Source: Pseudophaeobacter profundi
GTDB taxonomy: Bacteria; Pseudomonadota; Alphaproteobacteria; Rhodobacterales; Rhodobacteraceae
Assembly (NCBI RefSeq): GCF_029697505.1
Contig: NZ_JARJEF010000010.1
Location: 100,216 to 164,215, forward strand
Direction of reading: 5' to 3'
DNA length: 64,000 bases
A model generated the notes under the pieces. That model ran no database searches. It was not told the origin of the DNA and was given only the letters and a program-made list of their open reading frames with translations. Both the position numbers and the translations under genes were made by a program. Below, piece after piece: positions 53,716 to 62,316 of this stretch; the stretch's first letter is position 1; every line of letters starts with the position of its first letter.

Positions 53716-54555
53716 ATGCGGGTTTTACCGGCGATTATTATCTGTCTGGGGCTGCTGTTGGCACCTGCGGTCTGGATGGGCCTGAAATGGCTGCTTTCGG
53801 AGGAAGATTTCCAGGGCGCGGCTGTTGACTCCACCGCGCGAATTGAAATCGAAATGCTGCGGCAACAGATCGAGGATTTGCAACTACGGCTGAGTGATCT
53901 GCAGACCGAGGTGACACGTTTGCCGCTGGATGGCAGCGGCCAGATGGCGCCAGAGGCTTCCTCTGCCGAGGCCGAACGTGAAATCTGGGATCAGACCGAA
54001 GGGGCCGATCTGGACTATGCCCAGGTTGTGCTGATTGCCGATCGGGTCAATGTCAATCGTGGGCTACAGGTGACTGGCGGGCGCTACCTGACAGAGCGGT
54101 TGGGCCGTCCGCGCGAAAGCCTGAGTGACACCTGCCAACCCATGACCAACCCTGATCTGAAGGCAAAGCTGGTGACAGAGCAGGTTGGCCCCATCCGGGT
54201 CAGCATGTTGCGCCCCGCCATCGAGAGCCTGAAGGTGGTGTTTGAAAACATTCGCAAGGCCGATCCAGACCTCTATAATCGGATCAATACTGCAGGGGCG
54301 CTCTGTGTGCGGCGTATCCGGGGTACCACAAATTCGCTTTCAACCCATAGTTATGGCCTGGCGGTGGATCTGAATATTGATGGCCAACTGGACAATTTCA
54401 CCGATGGCAAAACCCAGTTGGGCTTGACCATCATGGCGGATTTTTTCTTTGATGAGGGCTGGGTCTGGGGGGCCGGATTTCGCCGCGAAGACAGCATGCA
54501 TTTCGAAATCAGCCGCCGCCAGTTGGAGAGCTGGATGAGCGAAGGCCTGCTGTAG
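53716..54555 (+). CDS. Membrane-anchored M15-family peptidoglycan peptidase
   Basis: The 279-residue product has an N-terminal membrane helix (about 4-26), a coiled-coil segment (about 42-70, IEMLRQQIEDLQLRLSDLQ) and a C-terminal domain with the M15 zinc-site pattern: STHSYGLAVDLN (His211, Asp218) and SMHFEIS (His262). The arrangement is that of the VanY/M15C group. It would cut peptide bonds in the periplasm. The T6SS of Acinetobacter needs a related peptidase (TagX) to pass through the cell wall, so a similar role is possible here. The start has AGAGGA upstream. It is divergent from the OmpA gene. Confidence 0.85.
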   Translation: MRVLPAIIICLGLLLAPAVWMGLKWLLSEEDFQGAAVDSTARIEIEMLRQQIEDLQLRLSDLQTEVTRLPLDGSGQMAPEASSAEAEREIWDQTEGADLDYAQVVLIADRVNVNRGLQVTGGRYLTERLGRPRESLSDTCQPMTNPDLKAKLVTEQVGPIRVSMLRPAIESLKVVFENIRKADPDLYNRINTAGALCVRRIRGTTNSLSTHSYGLAVDLNIDGQLDNFTDGKTQLGLTIMADFFFDEGWVWGAGFRREDSMHFEISRRQLESWMSEGLL

Positions 54556-54620
54556 CAGGACCTGTGCGGTTCCAATCCGCAACAGGCCCGCAACAGGAAT
54601 GGCGCACTCTGCGCGGGAGA

Positions 54621-55244
54621 CTAGGAGCGGAGCAGGACTTTGTTTGATCCCAGCGCCTGGGCCAACTGCTGATATTGGCTGGCGCGTGCCGCCGACTGGG
54701 TGGAGGAGCGCAGCAATCGTGTCTCGGCTTCTTCGAGGATGACGAGGGCCTGCTGGTAGCTGCTGGCGCGCTTCTCTGGGGCGATGGAAACCAAGGGCCT
54801 TGAGGAATATTGCCCATCAGCGCTGCGCAGCCGTGCCCGGGGTTGGGCCGGGTCGGAATTGTCGCGGGCCAGCTGGCGTAACTCTTTTGCGGTGTCGCTC
54901 AGGATTTGCTTCATTTCTTCATGACCGCCCATCTGGGCGGCATCAGCCACGACGGCTTCCAGCCGCTCTGCGAGGCAATCGACCACGAACCCTGCGCTGC
55001 CATTGCAAAGCGCCGGGGCCTGCCCCAACCGGCTGGCAATCTGCGGCACAGAGCTGACCCGCGTGGTCGGAGATCTGCCAGAGGGGCTGCCGGCGCTTTC
55101 CTCTTCGCTGTCGTAATCTGCATATCCCCCATAATCACTGGTGTCAGAACTGGAGTCATCGGTTTCCTGCGCCGCCAGTGGTGAAAATAGGCCAAGCCCA
55201 AGAATAAGAGCTGTGACAAGGGTCGTTCTGAGACAACGTAACAT
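54621..55244 (-). CDS. Unknown exported protein
   Basis: The 207-residue product has a signal peptide (TTLVTALILGLGLFSPLAA), an acidic Ser/Asp/Tyr-rich segment (about 26-50) and a helical C-terminal part with two Cys (PALCNGSAGFVVDCLAERLEA). Family not recognised. It lies 59 bases after the caspase-like gene with which it is probably co-transcribed, and converges with the M15 peptidase gene. Confidence 0.7.
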   Translation of the reverse strand: MLRCLRTTLVTALILGLGLFSPLAAQETDDSSSDTSDYGGYADYDSEEESAGSPSGRSPTTRVSSVPQIASRLGQAPALCNGSAGFVVDCLAERLEAVVADAAQMGGHEEMKQILSDTAKELRQLARDNSDPAQPRARLRSADGQYSSRPLVSIAPEKRASSYQQALVILEEAETRLLRSSTQSAARASQYQQLAQALGSNKVLLRS

Positions 55245-55303
55245 GAAGAAAACCTTTCACTTATTACTGCAAATATTGCTGCATTGCCCACTTTTTGGGT
55301 GAC

Positions 55304-56800
55304 TTAGTCTTCCAACCCATAGGCCCGGCGGATACCGCGTTGGGTGCCGGGGCCAAAATCACCATCAATTGAGCCTTGATAGAATTCATGCGCTCTCAGC
55401 TCGCTCTGCAAGGCCCGGCGGGTTGCCAATGTGAACATGTTGGGGCGTTTGCTCAGCAGGTCGAGCACATCGCTGCTGCCCGTGCGCAGGGCCGCATAGA
55501 GGAACCGGGCCGCATCCTTCGGACCCTTGTCTGGAACCAGGCCATCGTCGATCAGGGCCGCAAAATTGAACTGTGCCTGCGGATGGCGCAGTTCTGCGGC
55601 ACGTTGAAAGAAGCCATAGGCTTTTTGTGGATTGGCAGGCAGACCAAGGCCGCCCTGATGGTGCAGGAAGCCCAGATCATTAATTGCATCAGCGAAATTC
55701 TGGCGGGCTGCCGCCTGATATAACTGCAGCGCTTTTTGTGGATCAGCCGCCACACCGGTGCCGCGTTCATATAGCTTTGCCAATTCGAACTGGGCCTCAG
55801 GCGCGCCGGCAGCCGCCGCCCGTTCCAGAAAGGCCACGGCGGCCGCCGGGTCAAATTGCCCCGCATTGGGGTTGAGCCGCATATAGGCCAGGCCCAGCAT
55901 GGAGCGGGTGTCGCCCAGTTCGGCTAGGGCCAGAAGCTGTTCTTCCTGATCTGGTTTGATTGCTGACCAAGACTCAGAGGTGCCTGCCGGCAGGGCCTCA
56001 CCATTGCTTGCTGAGGCCAAATAGAAGGGCACCCCTGTCAACGACCCGTAGGTATGGGGTTCTTGCAGATTTCCTGTTTTTTCCAGAACAAGGTCACGTA
56101 CCTGGCGAAACATCAGGCTGATCTCCAGCCCGGGCTGTACCATTTTCTGCATCAGTGCCTGGGCGTAGGGGCTGTTGTTTCCGGTGCCGTCCAGCGCCAC
56201 CTGGCCATCCCGCGCAGCAAAGGCCACCAGGGTGCCGCGCTCAGGATCCACCGCGGCCATGCCACCGCCGCCACTGCTGCGGGTGTCTTCTACGGTGTCG
56301 GTGGCTTCGGCAAGCTGATCCAGTGCAATGGCATCCCCAAGCGGGTTGTCGCGGCAGCTGTCCAAGATGACGATACGCATCTTGCGCGCCCGGTCCACCG
56401 CCGCCAGCAGTTGTTTCAACGAGGCGGACTGACGCTGCACATCACGATTGTTGGTGACCTCGGCATCCACCGGAATGAGGAAGTTTTCCCCCTGTACCTC
56501 GATGCCATGCCCAGCATAATAGACCAGCGCCAGATCGGCCACTTCGGAGCGAAAGGCAAAATCTTCAAGCAGGCGGGTCATGTCCTGCGCCGTGGCATCC
56601 AGCGCCAGGGTCACGTCAAAGCCGATACCTTCCAGACTTTGGGCCATTCCGCTGGCGTCATTGTGCGTGTTTTTCAACGGCGGCAGATACTGATAGTCGG
56701 CCATGCCAATCACCAGTGCGATCCTATCGCGCCCGGCCTCGCCCATTTGGGGAAGCATAAGGCAGACTGCTGCCGCCAGGATTTTTAAAAAACCAGCCAT
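55304..56800 (-). CDS. Caspase-like (peptidase C14) protein with Sel1 repeats
   Basis: The 498-residue exported protein has a signal peptide (FLKILAAAVCLMLPQMGEA), a caspase-like domain at about 24-265 with His98 (YYAGHGIE) and Cys149 (LDSCRDNPL), and several Sel1/TPR-like repeats from about 290 to 440 (AQFELAKLYERGTGVAADPQKAL and related). The end (EFYQGSIDGDFGPGTQRGIR) looks like a small peptidoglycan-binding domain. It shares the N-terminal fold with the caspase at 17007 but not the C-terminus, so the two flank the T6SS cluster with different binding parts. A secreted regulator or effector is possible. Confidence 0.85.
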   Translation of the reverse strand: MAGFLKILAAAVCLMLPQMGEAGRDRIALVIGMADYQYLPPLKNTHNDASGMAQSLEGIGFDVTLALDATAQDMTRLLEDFAFRSEVADLALVYYAGHGIEVQGENFLIPVDAEVTNNRDVQRQSASLKQLLAAVDRARKMRIVILDSCRDNPLGDAIALDQLAEATDTVEDTRSSGGGGMAAVDPERGTLVAFAARDGQVALDGTGNNSPYAQALMQKMVQPGLEISLMFRQVRDLVLEKTGNLQEPHTYGSLTGVPFYLASASNGEALPAGTSESWSAIKPDQEEQLLALAELGDTRSMLGLAYMRLNPNAGQFDPAAAVAFLERAAAAGAPEAQFELAKLYERGTGVAADPQKALQLYQAAARQNFADAINDLGFLHHQGGLGLPANPQKAYGFFQRAAELRHPQAQFNFAALIDDGLVPDKGPKDAARFLYAALRTGSSDVLDLLSKRPNMFTLATRRALQSELRAHEFYQGSIDGDFGPGTQRGIRRAYGLED

Positions 56801-56872
56801 ACCAATACCAATACAGAGACAAAACGCGCCTTACTGGTAATCTAACGCGTTGTCGCTGCAAAGAAAGGGAAA

Positions 56873-56905
56873 AAAGCCGCTCAAGCAATAGGCTTAAGCG
56901 GCTTT
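56873..56905 (-). terminator. Terminator after the chemosensory operon
   Basis: AAAGCCGCTCAAG (56873-56885) and CTTAAGCGGCTTT (56893-56905) pair with one mismatch, around a 7-base loop. It lies between the end of the chemosensory operon (56931) and the caspase-like gene. T runs on the minus strand (the complement of AAAAAA at 56868-56875) support termination of the operon. Confidence 0.75.
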
Positions 56906-56930
56906 GATCGGTTTTTCTGGATCTTTCCCC

Positions 56931-57272
56931 TTATGAGGGAATAAAGTTCCCAATTTCGCTCAGGCGGTCCCGCAGTTTCTGCAGCGTAACCGTTTCGGTT
57001 GCCGCCTGCAGATCTGCTGCGCCTGTGTCTAATACTTGGGTTTCGACCTGTTCATAGAACGTGGCCATTCCTGCCAGCGTTTGCAGCACCAAATCAAAGT
57101 CCTGCAACGACTGCGTTTCCTGGCGGGTCGGTTTGGTGCCACGATCAAAGATATCGTGGACCACGTCCTCTAGGTTTTGCACCTTGGAATAGAGCTGCCG
57201 CATTTCACGTGCTGAAATGGCGCTTAGTCCCGAGATTGTATCGCTTTGCACGGTGTCGCTTTGCATATTCAT
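56931..57272 (-). CDS. Small helical protein, last gene of the chemosensory operon
   Basis: The 113-residue product is nearly all helical and cytoplasmic. One segment reads SLQDFDLVLQTLAGMATFYE. CheZ phosphatases have a D-x3-Q pattern in QDLTGQ; here D-L-V-L-Q has the same spacing. The rest does not look like CheZ and the length is about half. It lies two bases after cheY and may act on CheY, but I do not recognise the family. Confidence 0.7.
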   Translation of the reverse strand: MNMQSDTVQSDTISGLSAISAREMRQLYSKVQNLEDVVHDIFDRGTKPTRQETQSLQDFDLVLQTLAGMATFYEQVETQVLDTGAADLQAATETVTLQKLRDRLSEIGNFIPS

Positions 57273-57274
57273 GA

Positions 57275-57661
57275 TTACAGTCGCCCGACGACCTGTTCGA
57301 TCGCCTGTTTCATGGTCGCAACGGTAAAAGGTTTGCGGATGATATTGTTCAGCCCAAGCTTTTTGCCCACTTCGATGATTTCTGGCGTTGGTTTGCCTGT
57401 CACCAGAATAAAGCCAAGACGCTGGGTTACCTGATTGGTGCGCACCGCCTGCAACAGGCCCAGGCCATCCATGCCTGGCATGTTGTAGTCAGACAGAACC
57501 AGATGCACAGGCGTCGTCGTCAACTTTTGAAAGGCGGACTGGCCGTTGTTTTCGACCATGTAGTTCTTGATGCCAAGCTCGTCCAGACACTGGGTAATGA
57601 TGCCGCGGCTTGTGGACATATCATCCACGACCATAACGCGTAGAGAGTCTTTTAAGCTCAT
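57275..57661 (-). CDS. cheY: CheY-type response regulator
   Basis: The 128-residue single receiver domain has DD at 13-14, the phosphorylated Asp58 in LSDYNMPGMDG, and the switch Thr and Lys (VTGKPT, RKPF). No output domain. It follows cheR by 33 bases and is the second CheY of the operon, so the two may compete for CheA phosphate. Confidence 0.92.
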   Translation of the reverse strand: MSLKDSLRVMVVDDMSTSRGIITQCLDELGIKNYMVENNGQSAFQKLTTTPVHLVLSDYNMPGMDGLGLLQAVRTNQVTQRLGFILVTGKPTPEIIEVGKKLGLNNIIRKPFTVATMKQAIEQVVGRL

Positions 57662-57694
57662 GATGTTTTCCTCGTGTTGCTCTTGTCTGCTCGT

Positions 57695-58561
57695 TTACTG
57701 AGCATCGCCTCCGTGGGGAGTGTTGATGTAGGTCGTGATCCCAGAAGTTTTCATGTTTGCCTCGGCCGGCCCGGACATGCGTTCCGAGTGGCCGATAAAC
57801 AGATACCCTCCTGGGTTCAAACAGCGTTGAAAGGCTTGCCAGACCTTCTGCTGGGTCGGTGTATCAAAGTAGATGGCCACGTTGCGGCAGAAAATTGCGT
57901 CGAATTTTCCCTTAAACGGGAAGGGTTCGATCAAATTCAGCACCCCAAAGGTGATCATCGACCTTAGATTTTCGGGCATACGCCCATCTGGTTCCATCTT
58001 GGGAACCAGGCTGCGGTATTCAGCCGGGATCTGGCCCAGTTCGTCCTGCGGGTATATTGCGGCCTGCGCGTGTTTGATTACCTGCGGGTCAATATCCGTT
58101 CCCAGGATTTTGAAATCATACTTGCCGATCTCCGGGCACATGCTGTGCACGATCATTGCCATGGTAAAGGGTTCCTGCCCCTTGGAGCACCCCGCAGACC
58201 AGATCCGGATCCGTCCCCCATTTCGCGCCCGTTCGATCAACTTTGGCAGGACATCTTTGCGCAGAGTTTCAAAGTGATGCGGCTCCCGGAAAAAATGAGT
58301 GACATTGGTGGTCAGCAGCGACAGCAACTTGCTGCGCTCTGCGTCACTGTTCTTGCCATTCAAACGGGCCAGGTAGTCTTTGAAGTTGACGACATTCTGC
58401 TGTCTCAGCTGACGGGCGAGCCGCGCAGAAACCAGGGGTTTCTTACTGCTCGACATCGACAGCCCAAAGTGTTTGTAGGCAAAATCAGCAATTGCCTCAA
58501 AATCCTGATCCGTCAGGTTGAACCCGTCGGTCGCGGAGTCGATGGAACCCGCAGCAAGCAT
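57695..58561 (-). CDS. cheR: Chemotaxis protein methyltransferase CheR
   Basis: The 288-residue product has the CheR N-terminal helical domain (FEAIADFAYKHFGLSM, LVSARLARQLRQ) and the SAM-binding domain (IWSAGCSKGQEPFTMAMI, FCRNVAIYFDTPTQQKVW, LNPGGYLFIGHSE). It methylates glutamates of the chemoreceptor. Its start overlaps the cheW stop by one base. No CheB or CheD gene is present in the window. Confidence 0.94.
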   Translation of the reverse strand: MLAAGSIDSATDGFNLTDQDFEAIADFAYKHFGLSMSSSKKPLVSARLARQLRQQNVVNFKDYLARLNGKNSDAERSKLLSLLTTNVTHFFREPHHFETLRKDVLPKLIERARNGGRIRIWSAGCSKGQEPFTMAMIVHSMCPEIGKYDFKILGTDIDPQVIKHAQAAIYPQDELGQIPAEYRSLVPKMEPDGRMPENLRSMITFGVLNLIEPFPFKGKFDAIFCRNVAIYFDTPTQQKVWQAFQRCLNPGGYLFIGHSERMSGPAEANMKTSGITTYINTPHGGDAQ

Positions 58562-59040
58562 TAGAGCACCTGCTCTGGAACAGAGATAACCGCGTCCAGG
58601 TTGATGATCCGCACCATGGTTTCATCATGCGAAATGATACCCTGGATATATTCCATCGTGTTGCGGCTATCGACCGGGGGTGTTTCCTGGATCTCTTCAG
58701 GATCGATCGAGATGATCTCAGAGACGGATTCGGCCAGCAGGCCAACGGGTTTGCCATCCGAAGAGACGACGATAACAACATTGCGCTCGCTGGCTTCGGT
58801 GGTTTCCAGACCAAAGCGGGCCGAGAGATCATAGATCGGGATCACTGCTCCGCGCAGGTTCATCACGCCCAACACGTCCGAAGGCGCATGGGGCAGGATG
58901 GTGACCGGCGACCAGCGACGGATCTCGCGGATCTGGGTGATCTTCAGACAGAAGGCCTGCCCCGCGACTGTGAAGCTGACAAACTCGCTAAACTGAGCGT
59001 GCTTCACTTCCTGGTCATTACTTTTTACTTCAGCTTGCAT
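58561..59040 (-). CDS. cheW: Chemotaxis coupling protein CheW
   Basis: The 159-residue product has the CheW fold: FVSFTVAGQAFCLKITQIREIRR, VLGVMNLRGAVIPIYDLSARFG and ISHDETMVRIINLDAVI. It bridges receptor and CheA. It overlaps cheA by 11 bases. Confidence 0.94.
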   Translation of the reverse strand: MQAEVKSNDQEVKHAQFSEFVSFTVAGQAFCLKITQIREIRRWSPVTILPHAPSDVLGVMNLRGAVIPIYDLSARFGLETTEASERNVVIVVSSDGKPVGLLAESVSEIISIDPEEIQETPPVDSRNTMEYIQGIISHDETMVRIINLDAVISVPEQVL

Positions 59041-61201
59041 TGCTCATTCTCCGCTCGGTGTCAAAGGCACCTGCCGTGGTAGGCGAGGCTGCCAGTATGC
59101 TTTCTGGATCAAGGATCATCGCGATCTTGCCGTCCCCCAGGATGGTTGCGGCGGCGACGCCGGCAATTTCGCCGCAGACACCATCAAGGCTTTTGATGAC
59201 GACCTGGCGTTGGTCGTGGATGTCATCCACTGCCAGGGCGCTGCGTTGTCCGGTTTCGGTTTCTACCAGCAGATAGACGCCGGGGGGGCGGTCATTGTCT
59301 TCCTTGCGAAGGCCAAGCGCGCCGGCGACATCACAGATCGGAACAAAACTGCCGCGGATCGACAGCAAGGTGCCATCGGCGCCCAGGTTGTTGATCATAT
59401 CGTCGTTGCCGCGCATTGTTTCGACAATCGAGGTGATCGGAACCACCATGGTCTGATCCGCCACTGAAACCACCATGCCATCCATAACCGCAAGGGTCAG
59501 AGGTAGGATGATGGTAAAGGTTGATCCCTTACCCGGCGTGGAGGTGATGTTGATCCGCCCACCAAGCCCGGTGACCGCATTCTTGACCACATCCATGCCA
59601 ACCCCACGACCCGAGAGGTTGGAGACCTCTTTCGCTGTTGAGAACCCTGGCAGGAACAACAGGTTGTCGATCTCGCTATCCGTCAGTTCGGCGTTTTCTG
59701 GAATCAGGCCCTTGTCGATGGCAATCTGCTTCACACGGGGGCGGTTGACCCCTGCACCGTCATCTTTGACTTCGATACAGACAGAGCCGGACCGGTGTGA
59801 GGCGGTCAGCCGGATTTCACCAATCCTGTTTTTATTGGCGCTTTCCCGGTTTTCGGGCGTTTCGATGCCATGGTCGACTGCGTTACGCAGGATATGCGTC
59901 AAAGGGTCTGCCAGGCGTTCGATTACTGTCTTGTCGACTTCGGTGTTTTCGCCTTCGGTCACCAGTTTGCAGGTCTTGCTTGTCGCACTTGATGCTTCTC
60001 GTACGATCCGGGCCATGCGTTGGAACAACGGTTTTACTGGCTGTGCCCGGATGGACATGACGCCTTCCTGAATGTCGCGGGCCAGATTCTTAAAGCCCTC
60101 GAGTTCTGTTTCAACGTCCCGTACATCGGCCACATCGAGATTGGCAATTTGCTGTGCCAGCATCGAGTGGTTGATAATCAGCTCCCCAACAGCGTTGATG
60201 AGCCGGTCCACCCGTTCGAGATCTACACGCAGTGTCGGATTCGGCCCACGCTGCTCTGATTTTGTGCTCTCGGCTTTGGGGGCTGAAGATTTGGCGCCAG
60301 AGGCTTCCAGCTGTGCTTCAGGCGTCGGCACGGGGGCCGGCTGTTCAAAAGGGGGTGTTGCTGTCTCTTCAACCATGGCTGTGGGCTCCGCTGCCGGGGT
60401 AAGGTCTACAGGGGCCGTCCCGAAGGCGGCGTCCAAAGCAGCCAGAGCTGCGGCATCCGCATCCGCATCACCCGCGCCTACGATTGACAGCTCGCAGAGG
60501 CCTTCAACAAATTCAAAGACGGCTTCTACGGTGGATCGTGGTTCGCTGGTGGTCAGGGTCAGATTCCAGCTCAGATAGCTTTCTTCTGGATCCAGACTGT
60601 CAAAACCAGGCAGTTCAGAATCGTCAAGAACGATGTCCAGCGGGCCCATCTCTTGCAGAGCCTGGAACAGGAAAAAGGGTTCGTTTCCTGTGCTGTACAT
60701 GTCCTTCAAAGGGCGGAAGTGAATCTGATAGGTCTCTTCCGTGGGGACCTGTGGGATATCGATCGCGCCAATATCTATCGGTCCGCCTAGCCCCATGGGC
60801 TCAAACGTGAGATCCTCTTCCTCTTCAGGAATATACTTGTCCAGCGCTTCGATCAGCATGTCGTGATGCGCCTGATCGGTTTCGCCGCCATCGCGGGCAA
60901 CCGCCACCAGGTTGTACAGGTGGTCACAAGACCGCAGCAACAGCTGGATCAGCGGTTCGTCAAGCTCCATCCGGTTTGAACGGACTTCATCAAAAACGGT
61001 CTCAAATCTGTGGGCAAAAGCCACCAACTCGTCCAAGCCAAATGCGCCCGCGCCACCCTTGATTGAGTGAACTGCGCGGAATACGGCATTGACTACCTCT
61101 GGGTCATGATTGCCTCCTTCGATGGCACTCAGACCCTCATCCGTTGCTTCAAGGAGTTCTTCGCACTCCTCAAAGAAGGTGTCCTGAATGGAGCCGGCCA
61201 T
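59030..61201 (-). CDS. cheA: Chemotaxis histidine kinase CheA
   Basis: The 723-residue product has the HPt domain with phospho-acceptor His45 (AVHSIKGGAGAFG), a spacer with low-complexity parts (about 250-320), the dimerisation helix (DRLINAVGELIINHSML), the ATPase with RNAVDHGIE and the CheW-like regulatory end (GMVVSVADQTMVVPITSIVE). It is the kinase of the cluster. It starts one base after the upstream cheY stop. Confidence 0.95.
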   Translation of the reverse strand: MAGSIQDTFFEECEELLEATDEGLSAIEGGNHDPEVVNAVFRAVHSIKGGAGAFGLDELVAFAHRFETVFDEVRSNRMELDEPLIQLLLRSCDHLYNLVAVARDGGETDQAHHDMLIEALDKYIPEEEEDLTFEPMGLGGPIDIGAIDIPQVPTEETYQIHFRPLKDMYSTGNEPFFLFQALQEMGPLDIVLDDSELPGFDSLDPEESYLSWNLTLTTSEPRSTVEAVFEFVEGLCELSIVGAGDADADAAALAALDAAFGTAPVDLTPAAEPTAMVEETATPPFEQPAPVPTPEAQLEASGAKSSAPKAESTKSEQRGPNPTLRVDLERVDRLINAVGELIINHSMLAQQIANLDVADVRDVETELEGFKNLARDIQEGVMSIRAQPVKPLFQRMARIVREASSATSKTCKLVTEGENTEVDKTVIERLADPLTHILRNAVDHGIETPENRESANKNRIGEIRLTASHRSGSVCIEVKDDGAGVNRPRVKQIAIDKGLIPENAELTDSEIDNLLFLPGFSTAKEVSNLSGRGVGMDVVKNAVTGLGGRINITSTPGKGSTFTIILPLTLAVMDGMVVSVADQTMVVPITSIVETMRGNDDMINNLGADGTLLSIRGSFVPICDVAGALGLRKEDNDRPPGVYLLVETETGQRSALAVDDIHDQRQVVIKSLDGVCGEIAGVAAATILGDGKIAMILDPESILAASPTTAGAFDTERRMSNAS

Positions 61202-61202
61202 C

Positions 61203-61577
61203 TTACGCCGCAGCCCCGGTAACGCGCTTCAGCGCGAAGATCAGAGAGGCATCATCAAATGGCTTGGTGATCCAGCCGGTTGCCCCTGCATTGCGGGCAC
61301 GGGCCTTCATTTCAGGCGCGCTTTCCGTGGTCAGAACCAGGATTGGAACCTTGGAGTTGATACCGGTGCCGCGCAGCTCTTCAATGACGCCAAATCCGTC
61401 CAGGTTGGGCATGTTGATGTCGGTGATGACCACATCAGGAGCGACATCTTCGTACATATCGACGCCTTCGCGCCCGTCAACGGCGCTGACGTATTCGAAA
61501 CCAGCCTCTTCCAGAGTTGCTGCAAGAAGGTTTCGAATGGTACGGGAATCGTCGATTGCCAATACTTTGGTTTTCAT
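61203..61577 (-). CDS. cheY: CheY-type response regulator
   Basis: The 124-residue single receiver domain has DD at 9-10, Asp53 in VVITDINMPNLDG, LTTES with the switch Thr, and ITKPF. Its start overlaps the STAS gene stop by ATGA. Confidence 0.93.
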   Translation of the reverse strand: MKTKVLAIDDSRTIRNLLAATLEEAGFEYVSAVDGREGVDMYEDVAPDVVITDINMPNLDGFGVIEELRGTGINSKVPILVLTTESAPEMKARARNAGATGWITKPFDDASLIFALKRVTGAAA

Positions 61578-61861
61578 GCTGTTACCTCGTCTTCAAATCG
61601 GTTGGGCTCTAGACCCAAGAGCGTCAGGGAGTTGCGGCAGGATTCGGTAATATGGGTTACCGCGAACCCCAATTCTTCAGAGCGCCACTGCTGCTCGGCA
61701 CTGAGAAGCAGTTGTAGGCAGCGCGATGGCATTGCCGCTACGTTGCTGCAGTCAATCTCGACAGCAGCGGCACGCGCCTCGCCCAGAAAAGTCGCAAGCG
61801 GACTCAACTCGGCAAATGCATTTGGCAAATCCAAAAGGTGTTTCTGCGTTTCTGTGGTCAT
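61574..61861 (-). CDS. STAS-domain protein
   Basis: The 95-residue product resembles a STAS domain (VEIDCSNVAAMPSRCLQLLLSAEQQW, and a C-terminal helix SCRNSLTLLGLEPN). Such proteins are common at the head of alphaproteobacterial chemosensory operons; their target is not set here. It is the first gene of the minus-strand operon. The ATG has GGGGGTGAG 11 bases upstream. Confidence 0.75.
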   Translation of the reverse strand: MTTETQKHLLDLPNAFAELSPLATFLGEARAAAVEIDCSNVAAMPSRCLQLLLSAEQQWRSEELGFAVTHITESCRNSLTLLGLEPNRFEDEVTA

Positions 61862-62316
61862 CTTCCGCGATTCTCACCCCCGTTGTCGGTGACATGTGTG
61901 TATTCGATGGCTCCATAGTTAGGCCGTCTGGCTTAACAATTGATTGCTGTAAGATGTCAGAAAAGCGGTTTTGTGCGCCCCGCAACCGGTGACAATTCTT
62001 GATTTTCCTAAAGTTTTCCCAGTCTTCGGGCCGATTCTTGAAGGCGGTGAGGGTGTTTTAAAATGAAATGCCCGCGCGCTTCCGTAAAACGTCCGCAATG
62101 CCGCTCCGTATATACGCGGGCTGTTTTGCCCTGCTGCCTAGCAGCGCAAAATGGCGGATCCAGGGTCCTGAAACTTGCCAAGATCAGGCGGATTCAGGGC
62201 AAATTGCTAAACTTCAAAATACTGTGTCAGCGGCGTAAGCGGCAAATTAACATCTCTTCTGCAGTCTGGGCCTAGTTCCGATGCGCATTGCCGCAGTAAA
62301 GCCTCAGGAGAAAAAA
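61862..62316. other. Divergent region between chemosensory operon and receptor gene
   Basis: These 455 bases hold no convincing gene; the reading frames are short and unlike the neighbours in composition. Both promoters must lie here. A loose sigma-28-like pair is at 62009-62037 (TAAAGTTT and GCCGATTC) but the spacing is two bases too long. AGGAG ends 6 bases before the receptor ATG. Confidence 0.4.

Noticed and set aside
62009-62037. Sigma-28-like promoter before the chemoreceptor
   Set aside because: The two boxes fit but the spacing is two bases too long and the site lies 280 bases before the gene; not enough for a call.
62063-62275. A 70-codon reading frame in the gap before the chemoreceptor
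   Set aside because: Basic and Cys-rich composition unlike any neighbour, no Shine-Dalgarno and no recognisable motif; the gap is better read as a promoter region.
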